From Candidatus Rifleibacteriota bacterium (GTDB taxonomy: Bacteria > Muiribacteriota > Ozemobacteria > Ozemobacterales > Ozemobacteraceae), in the NCBI GenBank assembly GCA_012517355.1, contig JAAYVD010000017.1, forward strand, positions 1 to 63,378: a DNA stretch of 63,378 nucleotides. Direction: 5' to 3'. The number at the start of each line of letters is the position of its first letter. Within the stretch, counting starts at the first letter, position 1. Positions 8,643 to 15,774 of this stretch are shown here, piece after piece. Position numbers and translations under genes: made by a program. The notes under the pieces are model-generated. The model had not been told where the DNA came from. It saw nothing but the letters and a program-made list of their open reading frames with translations, and made no database searches.

Positions 8643-9269
8643 GTGACCGCCAAGCCCACCTCCCCCGGTGCCCGCCCGGGGGAGGTGGCCCGATCCGACC
8701 CCGGCCGCCTCCTCCCCGCCCGTTCCCCCACCGATGACCCTCCCGGCCGGTCACGCCGCGGCCCCGCCCGCCGGCGCACCTTCATCGCCGACGTCCATCT
8801 CGGCCGGCTGGCGCGCCGGCTGCGGCTGCTCGGCTTCGACACCGTGTATCGCAACGACCTCGACGACCCGGACATCGTGGCCATCGCCGTGGCCGAGGAC
8901 CGCGCCATCCTGACCCGCGACCACGGCCTGCTGGCCCGGCGGGCGGCCCGTGACCGCGGCCTGCTGATCGCCTCCGGAAGGGTGGCCGAGCAGGTCCGGC
9001 AGGTGCTGACCGCCTTCGACCTGTTCGGGGAGGTCGATCCCTTCCGTTTCTGCCTGGCCTGCAACGGCCGCATCACCACCATCGAACGTGCCCGGGCCGT
9101 GCGCCTCGTTCCGGCCCACATCGCCGACAAGTATGCCGAGTTCTTCACCTGCGACCGCTGCGGCAAGATCTACTGGGAAGGCGACCACCTGGCCGGACTC
9201 GACCGCATCGTGGAGGAAAGCGGGCCGCCGACCGCCGCCGGCGGTGGGAAGCCGGCGAAAGGCGGCTGA
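8643..9269 (+). CDS. Mut7-C RNAse-domain protein with zinc ribbon
   Basis: This is a 208-residue protein starting at GTG 8643, four bases after the previous stop with no ribosome site of its own. After about 45 Pro/Arg-rich residues comes FIADVHLGRLARRLRLLGFD, then DPDIVAIAVAEDRAILTRDHGLL, the PIN-like core of the Mut7-C family with its conserved Asp residues. It ends in a zinc ribbon (CLAC ... CDRCGKIYWEGDH). Members are thought to be RNases or RNA-binding proteins, but few have been tested. The disordered N-terminus could mean the true start is nearer residue 40, though no better start codon with a ribosome site is present. Confidence 0.8.
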   Translation: MTAKPTSPGARPGEVARSDPGRLLPARSPTDDPPGRSRRGPARRRTFIADVHLGRLARRLRLLGFDTVYRNDLDDPDIVAIAVAEDRAILTRDHGLLARRAARDRGLLIASGRVAEQVRQVLTAFDLFGEVDPFRFCLACNGRITTIERARAVRLVPAHIADKYAEFFTCDRCGKIYWEGDHLAGLDRIVEESGPPTAAGGGKPAKGG

Positions 9270-9290
9270 GCACGCCGCAGACCGCACCCT

Positions 9291-9318
9291 TTGCCCGGGG
9301 CGCGGATTCTGGTAAAGT
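9291..9318 (+). promoter_or_regulatory. candidate sigma-70 promoter for the guanylate kinase gene
   Basis: TTGCCC (9291-9296), 16-base spacer, TAAAGT (9313-9318). It lies about 50 bases before the kinase ATG in the only intergenic space of the block. It matches the consensus in 8 of 12 positions. Confidence 0.5.
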
Positions 9319-9368
9319 ATCGCCGTCGATTGGCGACGCTTCCATTTCCCCGCACACGGTGATCTTCC

Positions 9369-10019
9369 ATGACCCATCCGCATGAACTGCCCGGCATGAA
9401 GCCCAAACCCCTGCTCTTCGTCATCTCCGGCCCCAGCGGCTCGGGGAAGGGGACGGCCCTCGATTTCATCGAACGCGAGTTCGCCCCCGCCATCGCCCGC
9501 GCCCCCACCTACACCACCCGCGCCCGCCGCACCGGCGAGCGCCAGGGCAAGGACTACAACTACGTCACCGGGGCGAAGTTCGACGACCTGGTCGCGCAGA
9601 AGGAGATCTTCGAGTTCACCCGCACCTACAACGACGAGTTGTACGGCTCCCCGCGGCGGCTGATCAATGCCGACGACGGGGCCCACCTGCTGGTCGAACT
9701 CGATTTCAACGGGTTCCACCGGCTGCGGTCGATCTCGCGCCGGAAGGTCATCGGCATCTTCATCATGCCCCCCTCCATCGAGGAGCTGTCCAAGCGCATC
9801 CTGGCCCGCCAGCCCGAGACCAACCTCGAGCGGCGCCTGCACCGCGTCAGCGAGCAGATCGCCCACGCCTGGTCGTACGACTACATCATCCTCAACCAGG
9901 ACCGCGAGGAGTTCCTGCGCCGCGTCCGGTGCACCGTCGAGGCCGAACTGTTCCGCCTCGAGGGCATGAGCTTCCTCACCGAAAACTGGCACACCCTCGA
10001 CGTCACCCTCAACCGATAG
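9369..10019 (+). CDS. gmk: guanylate kinase
   Basis: This is a 216-residue cytoplasmic enzyme. The P-loop GPSGSGKGT is at residues 21-29. The GMP-binding region is present as YTTRARRTGERQGKDYNYV and EFTRTYNDELYGSP, and ERRLHRVSEQIAHAWSYDYII matches the lid and C-terminal part. It phosphorylates GMP to GDP with ATP. The length is close to the usual 200-210 residues; the first ten residues before KPKPLLFVISG are an extension, and a later start at residue 10 (MKPKP) is possible. No rpoZ or ribosomal neighbours are present, which differs from many genomes. The unusual second half (HLLVELDFNGFHRLRSISRR, where most members read a VLLDIDVQG-type motif) suggests a divergent subfamily, so a different nucleotide or sugar substrate cannot be excluded. 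Confidence 0.8.
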   Translation: MTHPHELPGMKPKPLLFVISGPSGSGKGTALDFIEREFAPAIARAPTYTTRARRTGERQGKDYNYVTGAKFDDLVAQKEIFEFTRTYNDELYGSPRRLINADDGAHLLVELDFNGFHRLRSISRRKVIGIFIMPPSIEELSKRILARQPETNLERRLHRVSEQIAHAWSYDYIILNQDREEFLRRVRCTVEAELFRLEGMSFLTENWHTLDVTLNR

Positions 10020-10030
10020 GCCAGGAAAAG

Positions 10031-10105
10031 GGTGACCCCATGCATTTTTCCGATCCGCTCTGGCAGAGGGTTTGCGAGAGCCAAGGCGTCCCCCTTCTTC
10101 CGGCC
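10031..10105 (+). repeat. dispersed intergenic repeat, copy A
   Basis: It aligns along its whole length with 22558-22634. Shared blocks include CATTTTTC-GATC, GGGTTT-CGAG, and the perfect GCCAAGGCGTCCC. Both copies sit directly after a gene (7-13 bases past the stop) in the same orientation. No ORF is evident. The rest of the gap to 10266 holds imperfect GC-rich hairpins (for example CGGGTGCCGCC pairing with GGCGGGCACCCG) and no clear promoter for the aminopeptidase. Confidence 0.75.
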
Positions 10106-10266
10106 AGGAAGCCCTGACCTGCGGCCCCGCCGGAGTCGCCAGCCTTGACCGTCTCCGCCTGCATCGGGTGCCGCCGGGCCCCACCCTGAACCATCCCGCC
10201 TCGGCGGGCACCCGGCGCCCGCCCGCCGTCCATCTCGACATCACCATGAAAGGGAAATTGCCAGCC

Positions 10267-11568
10267 ATGCCAGAAACGAACCGGTTCGCCCGTGACCTGA
10301 TCGATTTCATCGAGGCCTCCCCGACGGCCTTCCACGCCGCCGCCACCGCCGCCGCCCGCCTCGAAAAGGCCGGCTTCGACCGCCTCGCCGAAGGCGAGGC
10401 CTGGCGGCTGAACAAGGGCGGCCGCTACTTCCTGGTGCGCAACGACTCGGCCCTGCTCGCCTTCGTCGTGGGCCGGAACGACCCCGCCACCACCGGGTTC
10501 CGGGTGGTGGGCACCCACACCGACACCCCGTGCTTCCGGGTGAAGCCGGCCCCCGAGATCACTTCCGAGGATTCGTACATCAAGCTGAACACCGAGGTGT
10601 ACGGCGGCCCCATCCTCAGCACCTGGCTGGACAGGCCCCTCTCCCTGGCCGGCCGTGTCGCCCTCGCCGGCCCCGACCCGCGGCAACCGAAGATCGTCCT
10701 GGTCGATTTCCGGCGGCCGGTGGCGATCATCCCGAACCTGGCCATCCACATGAACCGCGACGTCAACGAGGGCGTCAAGCTGAACAAGCAGGTCGACATG
10801 CTCCCGTTGCTCGGCCAGACGGCAGGAAAATTCGAGAAGAAGGGATTCTTCCTCTCCCTCGTGGCGAAGGAGTTGAAGGTGAAGCCCGCCGCCATCCTCG
10901 ACTACGACCTGTTCCTCTACGAACCCGGCCCGGGCACCTTCGTCGGGCTGGAACAGGAGTTCCTCTCCGCCCCGCGCCTCGACAACCTTGCCTCGACCCA
11001 TGCCGGCCTGGCCGCGCTCGTCGCCGCCGGACCCGGCCCGGCGACCACCGTCCTGGCCGCCTTCGACAACGAGGAGGTCGGCAGTTCGACGAAACAGGGC
11101 GCCGGCTCACCGATGCTGGCCACCCTCCTCGAGCGCATCGTGACCGCCCTGGGGGGGAACCGCGAGGCCTTCTTCCGGGCCGTCTCCCGGTCGTTCCTGG
11201 TGTCGGCCGACGGCGCGCATGCCGTCCACCCGAACAAGGGGGAGAAGAGCGACCCGACGAACCGGCCCCTGCTCAACCGCGGGCCGGCCATCAAGGTGGC
11301 GGCCAGCCAGAGCTACACGACCGACGCCCCGTCCGCCGCCGTCCTCGAGTCGCTGTGCCGGGCGGCGAAGATCCCCGTCCAGCGGTTCCTCAACCGCTCC
11401 GACGAGCGCGGGGGCTCGACGATCGGGCCGATCTCCTCCGCGCACCTCGACACCCGGGCGGTCGACGTGGGCATCCCGATGCTCTCGATGCACTCCTCGC
11501 GCGAGCTGGCCGGCGCCCGCGACCCGGAATACCTGATGCAGGCCTTGCGGGAATTCTACCGGGCCTGA
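10267..11568 (+). CDS. apeB: M18-family aminopeptidase
   Basis: This is a 433-residue cytoplasmic metallopeptidase that removes N-terminal, often acidic, residues from peptides. The metal and catalytic motifs of the M18 family are all visible: GTHTDTP (His84, Asp86), IHMNRDVNEG, DNEEVGSSTKQGA with the catalytic Glu pair, SADGAHAVHPN, and near the C-terminus GSTIGPISSAHLDTRAVDVG and MLSMHSSRE. The length is normal for the family. The ATG at 10267 is chosen because the family usually begins a few residues before FARDLIDFIEASPT; an in-frame ATG at 10246 would add seven residues. It stands alone between the dispersed repeat and a strong hairpin, so it is probably a single-gene unit. Confidence 0.93.
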   Translation: MPETNRFARDLIDFIEASPTAFHAAATAAARLEKAGFDRLAEGEAWRLNKGGRYFLVRNDSALLAFVVGRNDPATTGFRVVGTHTDTPCFRVKPAPEITSEDSYIKLNTEVYGGPILSTWLDRPLSLAGRVALAGPDPRQPKIVLVDFRRPVAIIPNLAIHMNRDVNEGVKLNKQVDMLPLLGQTAGKFEKKGFFLSLVAKELKVKPAAILDYDLFLYEPGPGTFVGLEQEFLSAPRLDNLASTHAGLAALVAAGPGPATTVLAAFDNEEVGSSTKQGAGSPMLATLLERIVTALGGNREAFFRAVSRSFLVSADGAHAVHPNKGEKSDPTNRPLLNRGPAIKVAASQSYTTDAPSAAVLESLCRAAKIPVQRFLNRSDERGGSTIGPISSAHLDTRAVDVGIPMLSMHSSRELAGARDPEYLMQALREFYRA

Positions 11569-11582
11569 GGGGGGCGGAAAGG

Positions 11583-11612
11583 CGGCGGCCCCGGAAACCT
11601 CCGGGGCCGCCG
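11583..11612. terminator. hairpin between convergent genes apeB and xdhA
   Basis: A perfect 12-bp stem CGGCGGCCCCGG/CCGGGGCCGCCG with loop AAACCT sits between the two stop codons. It has no T-run on either strand, so it is a plausible bidirectional barrier rather than a textbook intrinsic terminator. Confidence 0.65.
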
Positions 11613-11634
11613 TGAACCGACGCGGGTCGGGCCG

Positions 11635-14013
11635 CTACTTCCGCCCGGCCTTCTTCGGCGCCTGCAGGGCCCGCCAGACGTCCTCCTGGCGGATGGGCAT
11701 GTGGGTGAGATCGGCGCCGACCGCGTTCTGCAGGGCGTTGCCCAGACCGCCGCAGATGGCGATCATCGAGTGCTCGCCCACCCCGCGGCAGCCGAACGGC
11801 CCATCGATCTGCGGGGTCTCGACGGCGATACAGTCGATCTCCTCGGGCATGTCGAGCGAGGTCGGGATCTTGTTGTCGGTGAAGTTCGGGTTCAGCAGCC
11901 GGCCGTCGGGGGCATAGCGGTAGCCCTCGCACATCGCGGTGCCCAGGCCCTGCAGCATGCCCCCGATCGCCTGCCCACGCACCGACCGGGTGTTGATGGC
12001 CCGCCCCACGTCGAAGGCGCTGGCCACTTTGATAACATTGTACTCCCCTGTACGAGGATGTGCCTCGACGATGATCCCGTGGGCGCCGTAGGTCCAGTCG
12101 AGGGCGGGGTGGCCCTGGCCGGTCTCCTTGTCGAGGTTGCTGAGCCCCTGGGCGACGTAGCGACCGACCCCGACCAGCGGCCCGCCGATGGCGTTGCCGT
12201 CGGGATAGGCGTAGCCCACCGCCATCGCCTTGAAGCTGACCGCCTTCTCCGGATGATGGGCGACGTAGACCTTCTCGTCGTCGTGGGCCAGGTCGCAGGG
12301 GTTGGCCCGCAGCACCTGGGCGGCCACCTCGTAGGCCCGCGCCAGCAGGTCCTGCGCCGCCAGGATGCCGGCGTTCCCGCTGAGCAGCAACCCCTTGCTG
12401 GCCACGGTCTGCCAGTCGTAGGGGTCGCGGTCGGTGTCGTTCTCGACGGGCAGCCGCACCTTCTCGACCGGGAAGCCGAGAGTTTCGGCGATGATCTGCA
12501 CGATCGAGGTGTAGGTGCCCGCCCCGATCTCGGTCAGCGACAGGTTGGCGGTGACCGTGCCGTCCTCGTTCATCTTCAGGATGACCACGGTGCCGGTGAA
12601 GGGCGGCATGGCCGGCGCCTTGTGCAGGGCGACGACCGCCTTGCCGATCTTCATGCCGGTCTTCTTCTCGCGCGCCTTCTCGGCCGCGCTCAGCTTCCCG
12701 TAGCCGATCGAGTCGGCCACCTCCTGCATGCACAGCCGCACGTTGCCGGTGTTCTCGGTGATGTGCTCGCCGGTCAGGCTGACCGAACCGGGCTTCAGGG
12801 CATTGAGCATCCGGAATTTCAACGGGTCCATGCCGATGGTGCGGGCGCACAGGTCCATGTGCCGTTCCATGCCCCACGAGAACTCGACGTGGCCGAACCC
12901 GCGGTAGGCGGTGCCGAACGGCTTGTTGGTGTAGACCGTGTAGGCGTCGACCCAGGCGTTGGGGATCTCGTACGGCCCGGCCGCCGAGTAGCCCGAGGCG
13001 CGGGTGACGTTGACCGCGTAATCGGCGTAGGCGCCGGCATCCCAGTACATGGTCATCTTCTGCGCCACGATCCGGCCGTCCTTCTTGACCCCCGTCTTGA
13101 TGTGGTAGACGAGGCCGGAGCGGCAGGGCAGCATGCTGAACTCCTCCTCGCGGGTGGCCTGGATCTTCACCGGCCGGCCGCCCGCCTGGCGCGACAGCAA
13201 GCAGCAGAGCGGCTCGAGGTGGATGCCGGCCTTGCCCCCGAACCCGCCACCGACGTAGGGGATGTAGACACGGATGTTGGCGTGGGAGATGCCGAACGAG
13301 TGGGCGAACAGGTTGCGCACCGTGAACGGCGACTGGGCGCTGGTGATGATGCTGATGCGGTCCCCCACCATCCACTGCCCGATCGTCACGTGCGTCTCCA
13401 TCGGCACGTGCTGCACGTTGGGGTTCGTGTATTCGCGCTCGATGATCTTGTCGGCCTCCTTGAACCCCTTCTCGACGTCGCCCTTCCGCAGCTTCGTGTG
13501 GTTGGCGATGTTGGTGCCGGGAACCGGCGTGAAGACCGCCTTGACGTAGTCGTACTTCCCAAGGTCGGGATGGACCAGCGGCGCCCCCTTCTGCGCGGCC
13601 GCCTTCGGCTCCAGCGCCGGGGTCATGACCTCATACTCGACCTGGATCAGGTCGACCGCCTGTTGCGCGATGGCGGGCGTCTCGGCCGCCACCGCCGCCA
13701 CGGCCTCGCCGAAGTGGCGCACCACGTCCTTGGCGAGCACGTGCTTGTCGACCAGGTAGAGGCCGACCCGGTAATCCAGTTCCTTGCCGGTCAGCACCGC
13801 GTGGACGCCGGCCAGCTTCTCGGCCTTGCTGGTGTCGATGCGCTTGATGCGGGCCTTGGCATGGGGGCTTCGTTTGACCTTGCCGTGCAGCATCCCCGGC
13901 ACGACCCAGTCACCCGTGTAGAGGGCGGCCCCGGTCAGCTTCTCGACGGTGTCGATGCGCTCGACGCCCTTGCCGACGATTTTCAGTTCGGAATCGGGAA
14001 TGTTATCGAACAC
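11635..14013 (-). CDS. xdhA: xanthine dehydrogenase-type hydroxylase, molybdenum-binding subunit
   Basis: This is a 792-residue large subunit of the xanthine oxidase family. Seen are the N-terminal domain (VERIDTVEKLTGAALYTGDW), the moco-binding VGGGFGGKAG, the Arg-containing FGTAYRGFGHVE, and the C-terminal GPFGCRGVGEHSMIA that carries the catalytic Glu. Such enzymes hydroxylate carbon next to nitrogen in purines and other N-heterocycles and pass electrons through 2Fe-2S centres to FAD. The start overlaps the stop of the iron-sulfur gene by 11 bases. Order FAD, FeS, Mo subunit on the minus strand matches a single operon. Substrate cannot be read from sequence: this superfamily includes xanthine, nicotinate and aldehyde enzymes. 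No XdhC-type maturation gene is in the window. Confidence 0.93.
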   Translation of the reverse strand: MFDNIPDSELKIVGKGVERIDTVEKLTGAALYTGDWVVPGMLHGKVKRSPHAKARIKRIDTSKAEKLAGVHAVLTGKELDYRVGLYLVDKHVLAKDVVRHFGEAVAAVAAETPAIAQQAVDLIQVEYEVMTPALEPKAAAQKGAPLVHPDLGKYDYVKAVFTPVPGTNIANHTKLRKGDVEKGFKEADKIIEREYTNPNVQHVPMETHVTIGQWMVGDRISIITSAQSPFTVRNLFAHSFGISHANIRVYIPYVGGGFGGKAGIHLEPLCCLLSRQAGGRPVKIQATREEEFSMLPCRSGLVYHIKTGVKKDGRIVAQKMTMYWDAGAYADYAVNVTRASGYSAAGPYEIPNAWVDAYTVYTNKPFGTAYRGFGHVEFSWGMERHMDLCARTIGMDPLKFRMLNALKPGSVSLTGEHITENTGNVRLCMQEVADSIGYGKLSAAEKAREKKTGMKIGKAVVALHKAPAMPPFTGTVVILKMNEDGTVTANLSLTEIGAGTYTSIVQIIAETLGFPVEKVRLPVENDTDRDPYDWQTVASKGLLLSGNAGILAAQDLLARAYEVAAQVLRANPCDLAHDDEKVYVAHHPEKAVSFKAMAVGYAYPDGNAIGGPLVGVGRYVAQGLSNLDKETGQGHPALDWTYGAHGIIVEAHPRTGEYNVIKVASAFDVGRAINTRSVRGQAIGGMLQGLGTAMCEGYRYAPDGRLLNPNFTDNKIPTSLDMPEEIDCIAVETPQIDGPFGCRGVGEHSMIAICGGLGNALQNAVGADLTHMPIRQEDVWRALQAPKKAGRK

Positions 14014-14494
14014 GGCGGATCTCCTCCTTCCGGGGCTTGAGCTGCCCGGTCGCGTCGAGGACCGACTCGATGATCTGCTGGTAGCCGGTGCAGCGGCAGA
14101 AGTTGCCCTCGATGGCCTCTTTGATCTCGGCCACGGTCGGCTTCGGATGGATCTTCAACAAGGACTTCACCGACATCAGCATCCCGGGAGTGCAGAACCC
14201 GCACTGCACGCCGTGGTTGCGGTGGAAGGCCTCCTGCAGCTTCGACAGCTTGCCGTTCTTCGCTTCGCCCTCGACCGTCTCGATGACGCCGCCGTCGACC
14301 TCGGGGGCCAGCACCAGGCACGAGTTCACCGTCTTCCCGTTCAGGATGACCGTGCAGGCGCCGCACTCGCCGGCCCCGCAGCCCTCCTTGGTGCCGGTCA
14401 GCCCCAGGTCCTCGCGCAGGAAGCGCAACAGGGTGCGGTTCCCCGCCACCTCGCGCGTGTAGTCCTTGCCGTTCACTTTGACATGGATCTTCAT
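14003..14494 (-). CDS. xdhC: xanthine dehydrogenase-type hydroxylase, 2Fe-2S subunit
   Basis: This is a 163-residue two-domain iron-sulfur protein. The N-terminal plant-ferredoxin fold binds one cluster through EGCGAGECGACTV and a later Cys (NSCLVLAP). The C-terminal helical domain binds the second cluster through GVQCGFCTPGM and NFCRCTGYQQI. It relays electrons from the molybdenum subunit to the FAD subunit. The ATG at 14494 follows GGGAGGGAAGGA. Length is standard for the family (150-170 residues). It sits 20 bases after the FAD-subunit gene and overlaps the molybdenum-subunit gene, consistent with equal stoichiometry of the complex. Confidence 0.95.
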   Translation of the reverse strand: MKIHVKVNGKDYTREVAGNRTLLRFLREDLGLTGTKEGCGAGECGACTVILNGKTVNSCLVLAPEVDGGVIETVEGEAKNGKLSKLQEAFHRNHGVQCGFCTPGMLMSVKSLLKIHPKPTVAEIKEAIEGNFCRCTGYQQIIESVLDATGQLKPRKEEIRRVR

Positions 14495-14514
14495 GACCGT
14501 TTCCTTCCCTCCCG

Positions 14515-15330
14515 TCAGGACAGCGCCGGCAGCAGCTTCGCGATGAACTCCTGCACCATGGCCAGCCGGAATTCGCGCGAGGCGCGCACGTCGTCGATGG
14601 GGTCGATGGCCTTCAGGGCGGCTTCGGTGACGGCCTTGACCGACGCGTTGGGCGGCAGGTCGGCCGCCACCACCGGGGTCGGGGCGCAGGACCCGATGCC
14701 CACCCGCAGCCACTGGGTGGTGCGGGCGATGGCCACGCTGACCACCGCCAGGTCGTGGCCCTTGATGCGCTTGAGCTTCTCCATGCCCCACTTCGCCCCG
14801 GCCGCCACCACCGGGTAGAACACGCGCTGGACGGCCTCGTCGTCCTTCAACTGGGTCGCCTTGACCCCGGTGAAGAAGTCCTTCATCGGGATCACGCGGG
14901 TGCCGCGGGCCGAGACCAGCTCGACGCGGGCTCCCAGCACCAGCGAGCTGCAGCCGAGGTCGGCGCACGGCGAGGCGGTGCAGAGGTTGCCGCCGATGGT
15001 GGCCCGGTTCCGCAGCTGCGCCGACCCGATCTGGCCGGCCGCGTGGGCCAGCAGCGGGAACCGCTTCCTGACCACCGGATGCTCCATCAGCTCGACGCAG
15101 GTGACGGCCGCGCCGACCGCCAATCCGTCCTGCTCGGAGAACGCGATCCCCCGGAACTCGGCGATGTTCTTGACGTCGATCAGGACCTCGGGCCGGTCGG
15201 TGCCCAGCCGGATCTCGCACAGCAGGTCGGTGCCGCCCGCCAGCAGGCGCGCCTGGGAGGAATGCTTCTTCAGCAGCTGCAACAGGTCCTTCCTCTCACG
15301 CGGCGCCAGGTAGGAAAACTCGTGAAGCAT
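14515..15330 (-). CDS. xdhB: xanthine dehydrogenase-type hydroxylase, FAD-binding subunit
   Basis: This is a 271-residue protein of the CoxM/XdhB flavoprotein family. The FAD site motifs are LLAGGTDLLCEIRLG near residues 30-45 and QLRNRATIGGNLCTASPCADLG near residues 100-120. The start at ATG 15330 follows AAGGAG; the 26-codon longer version would begin upstream of the predicted transcription start and is rejected. It is the first gene of the three-subunit hydroxylase operon and delivers electrons from the 2Fe-2S centres to NAD or another acceptor. Confidence 0.93.
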   Translation of the reverse strand: MLHEFSYLAPRERKDLLQLLKKHSSQARLLAGGTDLLCEIRLGTDRPEVLIDVKNIAEFRGIAFSEQDGLAVGAAVTCVELMEHPVVRKRFPLLAHAAGQIGSAQLRNRATIGGNLCTASPCADLGCSSLVLGARVELVSARGTRVIPMKDFFTGVKATQLKDDEAVQRVFYPVVAAGAKWGMEKLKRIKGHDLAVVSVAIARTTQWLRVGIGSCAPTPVVAADLPPNASVKAVTEAALKAIDPIDDVRASREFRLAMVQEFIAKLLPALS

Positions 15331-15379
15331 GCGCGTGGAACTCCTTTCCGTGTTCGGATTCTCTCCATCGATCCCCGTC

Positions 15380-15408
15380 ATTAAATAGGAAGCGGGAACC
15401 GAAATCAA
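15380..15408 (-). promoter_or_regulatory. candidate sigma-70 promoter of the xdh operon
   Basis: Read on the minus strand: TTGATT (15408-15403), 17-base spacer, TTTAAT (15385-15380). It matches the consensus in 9 of 12 positions and stands out as an AT-rich island. Transcription would begin near 15373, about 43 bases before the xdhB ATG. Confidence 0.6.
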
Positions 15409-15479
15409 GGCCCGGCTTCCTTATCCTGATGCCAGCCCGGCCGATGTCACTCACCAAGAGCCCAATCCCGGATTCCCAC

Positions 15480-15655
15480 CCGCCCGACCTGCGTCCACCC
15501 GCGTCCACGGCATTCATCCCCGTCCATCCTCGTCCATCCGATTTCATCCGCGTTCATCCCGTTCATCCGGGTTCTTCCGCTTCCTCCGCTTCATCCGCTT
15601 CATCCGCGTTCTTCCGCTTCATCCACGTTCTTCCGCGTTCTTCCGCGTTTTCCGC
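15480..15655. repeat. degenerate tandem array of 9-10-bp units (TTCATCCGC type)
   Basis: About eighteen imperfect units of the form (C/G)(C/G)TTCATCC or CGCGTTCTTC follow each other, for example CGCTTCATC three times near 15590-15615. The start of the array is more varied (GTCCACCC, GTCCATCC). It occupies the middle of the 444-bp gap between the divergent xdh operon and the cyclase gene. It has no spacers of constant length, so it is not a CRISPR. Similar ATCCGCG/TTCATCCG strings are, from memory, scattered in intergenic regions of many uncultured bacteria. Confidence 0.75.
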
Positions 15656-15774
15656 AGCCTGGTCCCTTCGGCCTTCTCCAGCCAGGATCCGGCAATCCTT
15701 CCGGCAGGCCAGGTGCACCCGGCGACGAGCCTTCCCACCTCCCGTCAGGCTTGTGATACCGTGGAGCGGTGGTG

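Noticed and set aside
15331-15408. Longer N-terminus for the XdhB subunit
   Set aside because: The extra codons overlap the predicted promoter and are unlike the family; ATG 15330 has AAGGAG upstream.
15296-15547. Short minus-strand ORF over the tandem array
   Set aside because: Its sequence is just the translated repeat and overlaps the xdh promoter region.
15480-15655. CRISPR array
   Set aside because: Units are 9-10 bp and contiguous with no spacers, and no cas genes are near.
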